Source: Perkinsus olseni (taxonomy: Eukaryota > Perkinsozoa > Perkinsida > Perkinsidae). Taken from it: a DNA stretch of 64,000 nt. Below the pieces are notes generated by a model. It was not told where the DNA came from. It was given only the letters and a program-made list of their open reading frames with translations, and ran no database searches. Shown here piece after piece: positions 20,101 through 32,599 of the stretch. The stretch is taken from NCBI GenBank assembly GCA_013115135.1, contig JABANP010000110.1:1-64000 (forward strand), read 5' to 3'. The first letter of the stretch is position 1, and each line of letters begins with the position of its first letter. Position numbers and translations under genes: made by a program.

Positions 20101-21890
20101 ATGTCCTTGACGGACTATCACGCGGAATTCCAAAAACCGTACTTTTATATATTACGTTCTATGCGATCGAGAAATCCAACGAAGTTAGAAAGATTCGAAA
20201 TCTATTGCTAAGGGCTCTCAGTTTGGACTGTCGTAGAGACGAGGCTCAGTGACGTCGTTATTTTCTCAGGTGAAACCGAAAACACCGACGATACGAGAGG
20301 ACTCCCTGCGGGAGTCTCCCTCCACTGCAAGGCAGTGACTGCATGAATCAGAAGGGTGAACCGCCATCCACGTTAAAACCAGAGTCATCATACCGGCATT
20401 GATGAACTTTCTTTATGCCTCCCCAAGATCTTTCCTAAGCGTCAAACCCTGTTCAGCCGCTCGGCCGCGATCAAGCCGTTGATTCAACAGGCCGCAGTTC
20501 GGGAGGTGAGGTGAGGCTGGTTCCGAAAACTACGGGCAACCACGATAGTATGTCGTATCCTTTGAGATTATTCGAACGACTAGTAACGTGTCACTCAAAG
20601 GAGCACCAACATTATGACGGAATTAAGCGAGGTCGAGATTCTATGCCGTCGAAGTATACAGAGGCTCTAGGTGATGGATTATCATCATATCCATGATGGA
20701 TATGAACCATATCGGGGCACACTGTGCACCTTGTAACCTGCGCGCGCCCCGTTTGACGATGTCCAATAAATTGAACGATTATGAATTATAGGTTACCCAA
20801 AAGTTTGGTGCCAACGCGGCCCTGTGACCCTTGACTTGTGCCCGGTTGGTTTAAGTGCTATATCATAACATAGCTTCTCAACGGCACACGGTTGTCATGA
20901 TGGGAGCCGTGTGTAGCAACAACACAGCGTCGGAATAGCGGAATATCGTCCGAATAAGCATATACTGTTGTGAGAGTGGCCCACTCTGAGTGGGATACAG
21001 TTCAAGAAGTCTTTCCTCTGTTAGCATACCCCGAGATTCATTGGTATTAATATTGCGGCAATATTATTGCCTCGTTGGAATAACACCCCTCCGTTGATAT
21101 AGGCTTTCTATCCCTCCTCGGCGAGGAGTTCTCGCCCGAAGCCATGGAGCCAATGTGATCTCTGGAGGAAGTTTCCGGTGACTGGCCCCCGCGCAACGCA
21201 ACATTGCCTTCTTCGACTGGATTTTTGTCCATATCGGAGCGATAGTGACGAAATAGACCATGGATCGAGAACTGCTGGAGGGCTTTACTTATGTAACGTA
21301 ACATCAGCGTCGCAACGTATAACCGGCTAAGCGATACACTCAGAATACGAACCCGTAGTGAGTATCACCAATAAGGATTGGCTCGATCGCAGAGATAACT
21401 TGTATTGTTGTGGGTATTTGATTCTTCACTGTTCTTCAATAAGTTTGATGGTGGGTACACGGAGAAAAAGGACTTTGAGAAGTAGACCAACTGATATTAT
21501 CACGAATCTTTATCTAATCGAATCAAAATATGACATGATCAACAGGATCCTTGACGATGACCGCAAAGAACAATCATCACAAGTTGAGTAAACCAGACTT
21601 GGATGAATTGCGATAGATCTCAGAAGGACAAAGAAATTCCGCCGAAACGCTTGAAATGCTCGAGTGAGATGTCAGAATGAGATCTCGAGGTGAGTCTCTG
21701 AACCGGTGGTAGCCTTGGAGAGGTGACCATCGGTTCAGAGGTGAATTTGTATACAAGGTAGGCCTTTACTCATACAACAGTGAGCATCGGCTATATAGTC
21801 AAGAAAATGATACACCTCTGCTGGCTGCAGGTACTTCCTACTAGAAAGAGGAGCAATAACATTCGACCTTCCATCGTGGGTAGCTTCAAG
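17165..21890. other. Intergenic stretch without recognised genes
   Basis: No open frame resembles a known family. One minus-strand frame at 19846-19421 begins with a signal-peptide-like hydrophobic run but then turns into Gly/Arg-rich low complexity, so I do not call it. Short perfect hairpins are common, for example GACTCCC-TGC-GGGAGTC near 20310 and palindromic ATGAATGATTCAT near 19220. Confidence 0.4.
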
Positions 21891-21898
21891 ATACCCGT

Positions 21899-24327
21899 CT
21901 AGGGCGCTCTTGCTTTCATACTCAACTGTAGATTAACGGGGATACGATTGATGAAGGTCTTCTCTTCGACGTTATCGTAGCCGATGGTGAAATGAATATC
22001 GTCGAAGTGTCTGAGGAGAGTCGCCGCCATGACAATGCACTCCTTCATAGCAAGGTGCTGGCCGGGGCATCTGCGTGGGCTCCCAGTGAACGCCCAGTGG
22101 TTGCGAGCCCTCTCACGGTCAATGTCCTTGGTGTCGGGGAGAAACCAGTTTTCAGGCCTGCATACCGAGACACATCTGGAAGATCTAGGTAGGTCTAGAG
22201 ATGAATCACACACAATCGACAACGGAAGCCTCACTTGAATTCACTTCCGCCCTGCTCCTCGCTCTTCATAGCCTCGCCCGTCATCATAATGAGAATCGTA
22301 CCGGGGTCAACGCTCTTTCCTTCGATTACACAGTGCTCAGCAGTTACGTACGGCAGCGGACCAGGCGTCGAGTTGTTCATCTGCAGAGAACAGACTGAAG
22401 CCTCCTGAGCTCTATCGGCCACGAAATGGGCTACACGTTTAATTTCCGGATTTTTTTACACGGCGCGAAAAGGAATGACGAAGGTTCCTGACAGTCGGCA
22501 TTCGACTTGACACTGAGAGGCATCCTCTCAGTCTGAGAGTCTCAGAGGTTTCATACGCAGTTTTGAGGCACTCACTCGAAGAGTCTCCAGAACGCAGGCT
22601 TCCACATAGCGTAGTTTGTCGAGATCCTCATTCTCAGTGGGAGCTCTTCCGAGAGCGTCAACCTCGGCCCTGGCGATCTTCTGGGCTTCCTGGTGAACTG
22701 ACATCAGGTAGAGGAACCACTCAATAGTTGATGGCACCGAAGAGCCCCCACTCAAGGTGAACCTGATTGGGATAGGAATGGGTTGGGGATAGTGGAGACT
22801 ACTGGAACGCTCACGTGACAAGGTTCCAGACCAAGTCCCGCTTGCCCATGAAAATCAACTTGTCAAGGATGTTGCACGCAGGCGTGGCCCCTTCTGCGAG
22901 CGCTTCAAGGCGCTCTTCTATGATCTGCTTCGAGAACTTCTCCACGTCTTCAACAGCCGCATAAAACTGAATCAGCAACAGCCGTAGAGACGGTAGCTTT
23001 ACTATCGAGTCAACGCGGTCATTCATCCGGTGAAATCTAGCGGTCAATCTCACCACCAGATTTCTAGTATTCCCCGAACACTTTCCCTCGGCATCGACTG
23101 AGAGGAGCACGTCTTATATCAGCAGGCTACCTTCGCAACATTCTGGTTCAGCTTGAAAGGATATCTATTTCTCATCAAGGGGGCGAGCTGAGTGTGCTTG
23201 AGCATGAAGTCGAAGCCTTCTAGAAAGTTTCGAAATGTCTTGTAAGAAACGTCGCGGTCGGTCGCGTTATGAGGGGCTGGCAGGAATGGGAGTGTGCGAC
23301 GAGGGAAAGTTGGCGTGAACTGGCTACCTAAAGAACTGAGAAGATTGTAGTCTTTCCCGAAGTGCGTGGCCACGGTGAAGTCCAGTGCTGCGAGTTGAAG
23401 CCATCTATGCGGCTCCCAGTTATGAATCATGCCAGACGAGTCTGCCAGAGCTGAGGTAACCTTGACCTGATCTCGCACAAACGTTCACGAGTGAGGGAAC
23501 TCACCGGGGATGCCGCCGACTCACCAGTCTGTTAGCCATCTGCTAGCCGCTAACTCATGACGGGGACCATCCCACGAACATTGGGCTCGGTCATGATCGG
23601 GTCGACTGTCCTTCTGTTCATCTTCCAATCATCCCCATCAGTTAAGAACATCCCAGATTTGGGCAGTAGATTGAGGGTGTTGAGCTGGCGGACTATTATG
23701 CCTTTGCTGGAGTCCTTGAGTATCTTCTTGATAGTATCGGGATTCGCAGTGGCGATGAAGGTCGTCGTAAAGACCCTGAGACAACACGAAGCTATCGCTC
23801 CTGTTCTCATCTAGGTTATCGGAAGGATGCAGACTAAGTGAACAAGTCGCAACATCATAGCGATGGTCGTAGCATGAGTCGCGCTGGGAATCCACGCATG
23901 CTTAGCATGTCTCAAACGTGCGAAGCATGCCATGTTGGCCGTAACAGTCAGCCGAACATAACATCGAATTGCTGAAGAAAGGCGATATGCTTCGGTGCTG
24001 CTCACCTGAAAGAAATGGTCTTGCCATATTGTTTAATCCAGGATCGCATGCGAGTTAGAGCTGTATTCGGATCCAACTCGAAGGCCACTCCAACCATTGG
24101 GGCTCCCTGAAATTAAACTGTCTCAGGAAGACTGTCCCGCTATTTGCCCATCCCACCTGAGGGCCTGTGAAGGGTAGCGGTTTGGTAAGATGGCGAACGA
24201 TCTTCATGATCTTCCAGAAAAGGAATCCGAGGATGCAAGCTCCGCCTCCCTTGATCACAGGATCTAGGTAGCGATGAAGGATCTCCACGATGCCTGAGGG
24301 TACTCGGTTGAAGAACGGGATGAGCAT
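21899..24327 (-). pseudogene. Cytochrome P450, eight exons, broken by a 10-nt hairpin insertion in exon 3
   Basis: P450s are heme monooxygenases. The exons, defined by exact length match to the intact copy at 51628-53874, are 24327-24157, 24106-24006, 23775-23525, 23466-23131, 22966-22815, 22762-22576, 22380-22235 and 22157-21899. The signatures are an N-terminal hydrophobic anchor, the I-helix GGSSVPSTIEW, the K-helix ETLR (ExxR), the PENWFLPD region and the heme loop FTGSPRRCPGQHLA with the Cys ligand. Seven exons equal the intact copy in length or differ by one codon (exon 4 is 3 nt shorter). Exon 3 is 251 instead of 241 nt: ten extra bases follow ATGAGT and create an in-frame TAG about 20 nt before the splice site, plus a frameshift. 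The insertion forms an inverted repeat GTTAGC...GCTAAC. The rest is so well preserved that the loss must be recent. Confidence 0.85.
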
Positions 24328-24481
24328 GAACAGGCAGCGTTATTGAACTGAGTCTCAGTTCCTCAGTTACCGAGGCGGTGATCGGAGAGTGCATGGAGCC
24401 TGGGTACAGAGCGTGGCATGCACTATGACCAAGAACAGTGTGGCAGCCACACTGTGGCTGTTTGAGTCGGGGTTCAGAGAA

Positions 24482-24988
24482 TGAGAAAACTGATCTCTTT
24501 CAGGATTTAGGGATGAATGTACATACGCTAGCATGACGAGGAACACATGCCATTGCTGGGACAATTGGACGCACAAAGGGCAAATGCGAATGTTAGGGTT
24601 ATTAGTAAAATCGTTCAGGTTCGGCGCGCTAATGTACGGTATATGCGCACACATAAATTTGGTCGATCCTTACGAGTTAGGGATTTTTTGTACTTGCCCC
24701 TATTCATATATTGGCTCTTCCCAGCCTATCGTGTTGAGAAAACTGATCTCTTTCAGGATTTAGGGATGAATGTACATACGCTAGCATGACGAGGAACACA
24801 GGCCATTGCTGGGACAATTGGACGCACAAAGGGCAAATGCAAATGTTAGAGTTATTAGTAAAATCGTTCAGGCTCGGCGCGCTAATGTACGGGATATGCG
24901 CACACATAAATTTGGTCGATCCTTACGAGTTAGGGATTTTTCGTAGTTGCGCCTATTCATATATTGGCTCTTCCCAGCCTATCGTGTT
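24482..24988. repeat. Direct tandem duplication, two units of 253 bp
   Basis: The block starting TGAGAAAACTGATCTCTTTC is repeated at 24735 with a few substitutions (for example ACACATGCC versus ACACAGGCC). Both units end in the same CAGCCTATCGTGTT. Small frames inside are shared by both units but resemble nothing I know. Confidence 0.9.
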
Positions 24989-25825
24989 CGTCAATCATGG
25001 ACTGGTCCTGCTAGCGTTAGTGCTCCTGCGACTCCCCAACAACGCGCAAAGAGCCATTGCGCACAAGGAGCTAAGGAAGGCGGCAACGTTGAGACTGATG
25101 GTAAGTAGCAGCAGTGGGCGTGATTGTCGCTAAAGTGCAGGTTTCTCTCCCCTTCTGAAGCGTTATCGGATACGATACAGCTAAAATGATGCACTACGCT
25201 CGAGCCACATGGTCCATCTGTTAGTACAAGGGGTAAAACACTAACAGTCAAACCCGAGACCCGGACGGTGGAACGCCTTGTGAATATCTGATCGTATCGT
25301 GACAGTCGAAGTCGCCGATTTCGAATCGCGAGTCTTGCGACGCAAGACGTACTGTCACTTGGGTATCCAGATTACCCGAGCTCCCACTGAGAGCCTGTCA
25401 GATATTCCAAGCTTCGGATATCAGCGCAGCATCCCGGGTGGGCTGGGATTTTTTCTAGACAAGCCTAGACTGACACGTGAGCCAACGGCGAGCCTGTCTT
25501 GTCGAGCACGTTATAGCGCAATCGATTTACGGCGCGCTCTGCTGGCCGAGGCGCGCACAAGACCCTTGGGCGCGAGCTACCACATTTTACCGCGCCAATC
25601 ACGTTCGCGATTACCTTGCTTTATCATCATGACTAGAGGGCCTCTAGAAGAGGCATTAGCAGGGCCGGTAGGATCGAGTTTCACGCGGCCTCGTTGCGAT
25701 CGTCGGATTGGACGTGGCAGACTCCCATGAGGACGCTTGAAGAGAATGTCATGATTGTGCAGACTGATCAGATCCTCCGATGGTCACAACTGAGGAAGAC
25801 GAAGAAGTGGCAGACGAGTAGGCTG
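24989..25825. other. Region upstream of the LINE; no recognised gene
   Basis: The open frame 25299-25730 (143 aa) has no recognisable domain. The part next to the LINE may be remains of its endonuclease half, but stops interrupt it in every frame I traced. Confidence 0.3.
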
Positions 25826-28364
25826 GGCCAGCGGGAACTAATTAAACTAATTGGTCAATCGGCGAATTATACCGTGAGAAAAACGTGGTGCCAAAGCTTG
25901 ACTGTCAAACTCTTGATAACTGGAAGCTGAAGTACACAAAATGGGATCGTCGTTGGAACCAGCGTCGATCAACGAGGTCGAAGCGCTCGCGAAACGGGTC
26001 CAAGCAGTGATAGCGAGAGCGGTGCGAGTAGCGACTCCGGTATACACCCGGAAGCGGAAGAGAGACGGCAATGCTCAATGGTGGTCACCGGAGCTGTCAC
26101 GCTTAAGACGAGATTGCTCCAGAAAGCAGGCTGCTCTACGCAAGGCCCGGAGCCAAGGTAGGCTCAACATCGAGGCTATTGCAGAAGCATCAAGAATAGC
26201 TAGGAGACGTTACACTCATGCGATCGAGAAAGCCAAAGGTAAGAGCTTCAGGGACTGGGTCAGCCGACCAGTCTCTCGAGAAGAGCTTGAAAGTGCTATA
26301 GCTGCTCGTCCCAAAGGCCGAGCATCTGGATCTGACGACGTCGCGTACGAACACATCCACGTAGCTTGGAGATGTAACGGCCGTTGGGCTGCCGCTTTGA
26401 GCCTGCTCATGACAGCGATCCTCCGTTTCCAATATTTCCCAAGTTGCTTTCAGGGCGCTGAGGTAATTCTGCTGAGGAAGAAAGGAAACCGAACGGGTTG
26501 GTCAAAATTTAGACCTGTGTCGCTCTCGCTGACACTTGCGAAAGTCTGTGAAGCAGTCATAAGCGGACGGCTTGAGGGATCCATAGGCGCCCTCCCTCCC
26601 TTCCTGCATGGATTCGCATCCAATAGGTCTACCGACACAGCATGGAAGCATCTCTCAAGTGCTCTAGAAGACAATGCTGGGAGCCTAGGACTGCGGGCCG
26701 TCGCGGCGTTTGACGCGGTGGCGGCGTTTAACTCCATTAGCCACGACTCAATTTGTGCAGCTGTTGGCCGTTTAGCCAACTGTGGTTTTGCCGAATTGGT
26801 GCGCTCGTTCCTCAGTGGACAATGGTCGAGCTTAGGAGGGGTCCGACGGTACTCCGTGAAGGGGATCCAACAGGGCTCTATTCTCTCGCCAAGGTTGTAT
26901 AGCTACAGCACTATCGAACTAGGAGAGAAACTTCTCGCCCTGAATGATCCACGCCACGGGATCATCGTCAAACCAGTGATATACGCCGACGATTCGGCGA
27001 TAGCTCTGAGGGCCCCTGGCCTTCTCAGCCTTGTGAACACGGTCATACGTGTATGGGAAGTAACGGATACCTGGGCTAGGTCCGTAGACCTTACCCTCTC
27101 GGAAGAGAAAAATGAGATTTGGGTGGACGCCTGGGTTGACGAAGTTCAATCAGCCCTGCGCGACAGGGGGCATGCCGCGCTGGCAGGATCGGTCAAGAAG
27201 TGCATCAAGTTTCTAGGACTATGGCTCGATCAAAAGCTGAGCTGGAACACTAACGTTACTGAGAGCATAGCCCGTATACGCAAGCTGGCAATCAGGCTGC
27301 GCTCTCTCGTGGGACGCCGCTGGGGCCTTGGCTCCCAGCAGCTGCGTTGGATCTGGAACTCAGTGATGACCCCTCGTCTGACGTTCGGCGCTCCCATCTG
27401 GGGCACCGTCGCGGGGAAAGAGTGGTTCGAGAAAAAATGTATACAGCTTCAGGCTTTTATGGGGCGGCTGATGTGGGGCGCGCTGAAAAGCACACCGACA
27501 TCAGTCATGTACCGAATCAGCGGGTTGAAACCGATTTCCGAATCTGTCGAGCTGGCGCCATTCGGCAGAGAAAATGCGGTAGTGTGGTTCTCGTATACGA
27601 GGTTACCAGATCACGCCACCGTTATGCAAGGCGAGCTTCGAGGGATCGAGGCTGCAGCTAATAGGTTGACTTCTACCCAGGACAACCCCTTGAGGCAGGC
27701 GGTTATCTACAGTGACAGTCAAGCTGCCATCCGAGCAGTGACAGGTCAATGTAAGCTCGAGAGTACATCAGTAAGGAATGCCCGCAGGGCGGTCGAACGC
27801 GCTGCTGTGTCGTGCGATCTGGTCGTTCAGTGGACAAGAGCTCATACGGGTATCAGCGGTAATGAAATCGCAGACACCCTGGCGAGATTAGGCGGAAAAA
27901 GAAAGGATATAACAGATGTTGGCATTCCAGAATCGTACACTGTCCGTCAGGTCAAAGCGAAGTTCAGAGAAGAAGAAGAATGGCGATGGCGCAAGGCTCG
28001 GCAGCTGACGTACATCAAGAAGACAGGCGTGATGCTCGACCGGCGCCAGTGCAGGCGCCTCCGTGCGGTGGCCGTATCGATGAATGACCGAAGACTGATT
28101 TGCGAGGCCTTAACGGGACACGGCTGTCTGAGGGCCCACTTATCCAGATTGGATGGTGGGATGCCGGAACGCCGCTACTGTGGCAGGAGTAGGAAATCTT
28201 CCATACATCTACACCAGTGCTCCCGCTGGCGGAGGTGGAGGGAGGCTTGCCTGGGCAAAGATGCCCTGGATAATCCATACGATATGACGCGACTGTTGGC
28301 ATCAAACCACAGTGTTCGCACATGGTTGAAGTACATGAGGAAGATGTGGCCGACATCCCGCTAG
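25826..28364 (+). mobile_element. 5'-truncated/decayed LINE (non-LTR retrotransposon) with RT and RNase H
   Basis: An 807-codon frame (25941-28364) begins in the linker that normally follows the endonuclease (QWWSPELSRLRRDCSRK). It continues through the reverse transcriptase: RPVSLSLTLAKVCEAVISGR, AFDAVAAFNSISHDSI, GIQQGSILSP and the catalytic VIYADDSAIAL. An RNase H segment follows (GELRGIEAA, YSDSQAAIRAV, HTGISGNEIADTLARLG) and then a C-terminal Cys/His cluster (CGRSRKSSIHLHQC). Presence of RNase H points to the I-type LINE group. The first catalytic Asp of RNase H is not evident, and the tract between the RT thumb and RNase H is short, so the copy is probably damaged internally. Just upstream, a different frame carries the expected continuation toward the endonuclease and is then stopped by TAA near 25850. 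Confidence 0.88.
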
Positions 28365-29275
28365 GGATATCGTTATATACAGCATCCTACTAGTGGCAGC
28401 TGGGATGCTTCTGGGGGGCTTCCCACCTATAGCACTCTGTGCGGTGTAACGTGCTATCTCTATGTTCCTACCAGGGCTCAGGCAGCAACTGAGCCCGCAG
28501 CTATACCCCTATACTGGCTATCACCTGCCCGGTCGAAGGGGTGCTGCACAAGAAGAAAAAGAAGATAACTGGAAGGAGTGACGACTTTAGCGCCAGTGAA
28601 ATCACTCCCTCACCAGTCCTATCCAGTGTGGCCAGTAAGGAAGGTTTGTCTCCCGCACAAGTTGTTCCGGGATTCCCGGAGCCCGGATTATTGTGCGGCA
28701 CAACGCGACAAGTAGCGCAGAGACAACGTCTGTGTTACGCTAAGGACACAAGACGCTAGAGCGAAAAGACTTGGATAACGTAGCAGGCGGAGACCTGTGG
28801 CATTGGGGAATACGGCGCGTTCCTGAGCCGAGTTTCCCTTTGCTGTCGTTGGATACGACTCAGAATCGTTTCCACGATTTACTCATCCCCCAACCCCCTA
28901 GAATGCGTCGATGCCTTCGCAACGTTAACCAGGCCCATCCTTGATGGCTGGTGCCAGACTGGCACTGTCAGCATTTCCCTCCTCTTGAGAATTGCAACGC
29001 AAGACTGCTCAACTTGGTTGTCAAGTTTAATAGTGGGGCCCCCACTGTGGGGGTACCCCTGTGTCTACTTGAGATTCTCAAGTTGAGACTGGTGACTCGT
29101 ACTGGTCCTCATCTTTCGTTGGCGTTGTGACAACGCGGCGTTGTCAACGCCGTTGTCGGATTTTCGTACCTTACGGTAGTAGAGACGATAGTCAGCAAAA
29201 CCCGGTGTGTCCTAAAAAAGTCGGCGAGGGCGTTTTCGGACACAGGTCAGCGTTGCGCAGACATGGAAGCACCTA
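28365..29275. other. Intergenic; hairpin-rich, no gene seen
   Basis: The LINE 3' flank may be included. Strong local hairpins are visible: GGGGCCCCCACTGTGGGGG near 29035, AACGCGGCGTTGTCAACGCC near 29130 and CTTGAGATTCTCAAG near 29070. No open frame of note. Confidence 0.35.
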
Positions 29276-29293
29276 ACACTGATCCGGCGGCAC

Positions 29294-30303
29294 CTTGGAC
29301 CAGGGTGCACCAATGTCCTGCAAAATAAAAAAATAATTTTCCGCAAGAAATTTGTGCAAAATACTCGCAAAATGCGCAAAATAACCGTAAAATACGAAAA
29401 ATTTTCCTGTCGCCTCGATAGAGGCGACCGAGGCGATCCGAGTGCTACTAGGGCGATGCAGGTGATCACGGAAGGAGCAGGCAACGCTACGCTTATCGTG
29501 GGGCATCACGAGCACGCGTGGCCCGCATAAACAACTTCCGAACTATATGCGCCGCATCGTACTCGTCGAGCAGCGCATGAACTTAGCGCGCGCCCGTCTG
29601 ATCGATGGCAATTTGCATCGGATCGCATCGCAAGGCCTGCCGCGAGGAAACCCATAGACGCTGAGGTTAGAGGCATACGCGAAACCAGAACCCGCGAGAG
29701 GGGACACCAGGTGTCCGATACCTCCTCGAGACCGGATTCGCGAATGCAGACCCGGGAGTAGCTAGGGTAAGGAGATTACGTCAAGACCATCAAACTCCAA
29801 AACCCGAGCCACTCCGGGTCCCCCAACGTCAAGGGAATGGGAGGGATGGGAAAGAGCTATAACACTTTTGCACATCCACCAACACCTCCATATATTACTC
29901 CACGACTAGCTCACTAGCCAGTCATCGGGTGCCACAGCCCGCTCAAACTTTCGCGCTCGCCCGGGCCGCACACACAAGGGTGATCCTAATCACTTCGAAC
30001 CACAGCTAGAGGTTTCCCCCACAAGAAATCGTTCCGCATTTCTCTACGATGGAAAACAAGTGTACAGCGCTATTACCATCGTTGATATAACTGTCAATGA
30101 CGCAAACGGGCCAAGGTGATGACTCGTAGGCACCCGGTCCACTTGTGTACGCTCGAGGCTCAAATTTTAGGCATTTTTTGGCATTTTTCGCATTTTTCCT
30201 ATTTTTCGCCTATTATTTTTCTTGCCGCAAATTGCGGCAAAATTGCAGATGGACAATGTCCAAATTTGGACAGTGGTTCACCCTGCCTTGGACCAAGGTC
30301 CTT
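29294..30303. mobile_element. Putative terminal-inverted-repeat element with AT-rich arms
   Basis: The left arm reads TTGGACCAGGGTGCACCAAT, then GTCC and a GCAAAAT-rich tract to about 29412. The right arm (30160-30303), read on the opposite strand, gives the same order: TTGGTCCAAGGCAGGGTGAACCA, CTGTCC, then an AAAATGCG-rich tract. The arms are diverged and I see no clean target duplication. The interior (29420-30150) has no coding capacity that I recognise. It may be an old foldback or MITE-like element. Confidence 0.4.
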
Positions 30304-31990
30304 GGTATTGTGAGTTCTGGGTTCCCGGGTCTCAGGTTTTGCGCTGTAGGATTTTAATCTTTGGAATGGCCGCAAAGTCGCCGTTTTGACTCGACACTTT
30401 TCAGTTATTTCATGAGAAGGTACATCGGAGGGGTAGGGTGTTTAGATTTTGTTTTAGGCTTCTAGATTTTTGTCTCCCGCCAAACGCTAACTCTCACGGC
30501 GATTCTCGGCTAAGTCCTGCCACAGGACTCCTGTGCATTTCTCCGCAACCCTGGCGACTTTCCGACCATTGGCTGCATTTTGAACTCGGATCCCTGGCGC
30601 CTCCGCCCGTACTCGAGGCTAGGACCGCTCCTTGCGCCTTGCCTAGGGGTCGTGCCTTGCACACTACCACGCTCCGTCGTGCTTTGCCAGTGGCCCGCTG
30701 TCACGTTCACGCGCCACTCTGGCTTCCCTCCCCCTCGTGCACGATCCGTGCTCTTCTTCTCGATCCTTGTTTCTCAGCGCCTCCGTCTGTACTCGACTCG
30801 ACTAACTCGAGGCTTGGACCGCCGTCACGGCGGCGCCGTACCTCATGCTACGGGGCTCTGTGCTCTGTGACTCGCCCGATCCCAACGTTCCCAGTGTTGT
30901 GCCAACACTCTCCGCACGTTGTGGGAACTTCCTTCGCGCCGTGTTATAGTCTGTTCTCCTGCAACTTCCCAGCTGACCACCTCCTGCAGCGACATGCCCG
31001 CAGGTTCTGTGCCTCACGGGTGCACGACTGCTGATGGAGCACAACCTTTTTTTCCGTCGCCGGCCTACACGCTGCGGCGCGCCCGCCGCCGCCTTCCTCT
31101 TCGTCCCGACGTTCCCGGCGGACGCTTCCCGCCTTCCGGACGTGCGGTTCCCGGGCTCCCTCGCTTGGCCTTGAGCGCCTTATCGGCTGCTCGGTTTCTC
31201 GGCGGGGGATCCCGCCAAGCTGTGGTTCTCTCCTTCCCTGATTACTCCACTTAGTGGAGTCCACTACTACACGTCTGCTTCGGCCTAGTTGGTCCCTGAG
31301 GGAAGTTCCCTCTTCGAGGGACTACTCCTTCCCGGGGCTAGGCCCGGGGGTTCGTAGTACCACCTTAGTACACGCCTCTACGCCTCTCGTGGCACATCCT
31401 CCCGCTCTTGCGGTCTTGGGAATCCCTTCGAGGGGGCATCGGTCGCCTTAGCTCCGCTCGTTACTCTACTCACGTACCCCTTCAGCGGCTTTGCCGCTAT
31501 CTTGTCCCCGACCCCTCCCAGTGGGCTAGTGGATGGCACCCTCTATCCGATTCGCATCTACTAGATGGCCTGCTCCTCGGCTCCCCTTCGCTGTTACTCC
31601 TTCTGCGTCGCGATGCGTCTGCTTCCTTACCCTGCGGGGATCAGTACCTACCATCCTCCAGCTCGTACGCTTTAATCTGGCTCTCTGTCTTGCATTTCTT
31701 CTGCTCTGGGACCGCCCAAGTGGTCACGTCACGGGCCTCAAGTGGATCTGAGGTTCAGGCGGAACTGCCCCCTAGAGGTCTCGAGGCTCCTTTTGCCTTG
31801 CTCCTGTGACAGGCCGCTTCGCTCTCGTCGCGTACTCTTACTTCGGACGGTCCGCTCGATCGAAACCCGGGTGGATCCGGGTTCACGGGTCCACCCTAGG
31901 ACATTTCCGGATTCACGGCTCCGAGTCATGTCACGACGACCCGTGCACTGTACACCCTCCGCGCCTGGCACGCATAACCCTAGTAGGGTT
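30304..31990. other. GC-rich region of unassigned open frames
   Basis: Open frames of 80-200 codons occur on both strands, favoured by high GC content. None has a recognised domain. Because the Cys-rich minus-strand frame at 31994-32581 continues to the right of it, part of this tract could be a decayed mobile element on the minus strand. I see no direct evidence for that. Confidence 0.3.
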
Positions 31991-31993
31991 ACC

Positions 31994-32581
31994 CTACCCT
32001 TCTGCCGCATCGGCTGCACCGGCACATATCCGGCACTGTCGGGTCTGCTTTCCCGCTATCTTCCTGCGGACCAAGGGTTGACCGGGCTCTGTTTCCTCAA
32101 GCCTCTTGGGTTCGTCCTTCGCGCAGTTCGCATGGACCTTGGGTTTGCAGACTTGCCAGTCAGGGTGGCCCAGCGGGGAAGAATGCTATTCTTTCTTACC
32201 GGGAATTCCGGAAATTCCCGGGAAGAAAGAATGCTCAATATTCCCTGGAAGAATGGTTGAGATTCTTCCCGGGTATTTAGGTGCTTCATTCCAATGGTTT
32301 GACCTGAGAAAGCATCGAGTACGGGCGGATATGCGCGAAAAAAATTTGGGGGGCTTGTTTCAATGGGGAAGAATGCATTCTTTCTTCCCGGCTATATTCC
32401 CGGGAATTCCCGGAAATTCCCGGGAATGGGAAGAATGATCCATTCTTCCCACTTTTGGGCCACCCTGTTGCCAGTCCACGCTGTGCCTACCCCAGAGTTG
32501 GTCCCTGTGTGTTCCGCAGTGTGGACAGCGCAGGTTTCCGCGATGGGCTGTTCGCTCGCTTCGAGTACCTGCGGCAGTCAC
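31994..32581 (-). pseudogene. Cys-rich ORF split by a hAT-type MITE
   Basis: Reading on the minus strand from 32581, the frame gives LRCPHCGTHRDQLWG up to the MITE at 32467. On the far side, once the MITE and one 8-bp target copy are left out, the same frame continues with VCKPKVHANCAKDEP and RQCRICAGAADAAEG to a stop at 31994. Three Cys-containing groups (CPHC, CKPKVHANC, CRIC) suggest a zinc-binding segment, as at the end of some transposases or Gag proteins. I cannot name the family. Confidence 0.5.
32161..32467. mobile_element. 307-bp hAT-type MITE with perfect 8-bp target duplication
   Basis: The ends are CAGGGTGGCCCA and TGGGCCACCCTG, perfect inverted repeats. The flanks are identical 8-bp copies, TTGCCAGT at 32153-32160 and 32468-32475, the duplication length of the hAT superfamily. 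The inside is filled with self-complementary GGGAATTCCCGG-type words and GAAGAATG repeats, and there is no coding capacity. Confidence 0.9.
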
Positions 32582-32599
32582 TGCCAGTGTGTTGTCTAA

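Noticed and set aside
24482..24988. CRISPR-like or satellite array
   Set aside because: Only two units of 253 bp with no spacers; the genome is eukaryotic.
30438..31034. 198-codon plus-strand frame in GC-rich DNA
   Set aside because: Composition bias alone explains open frames on both strands; no domain seen.
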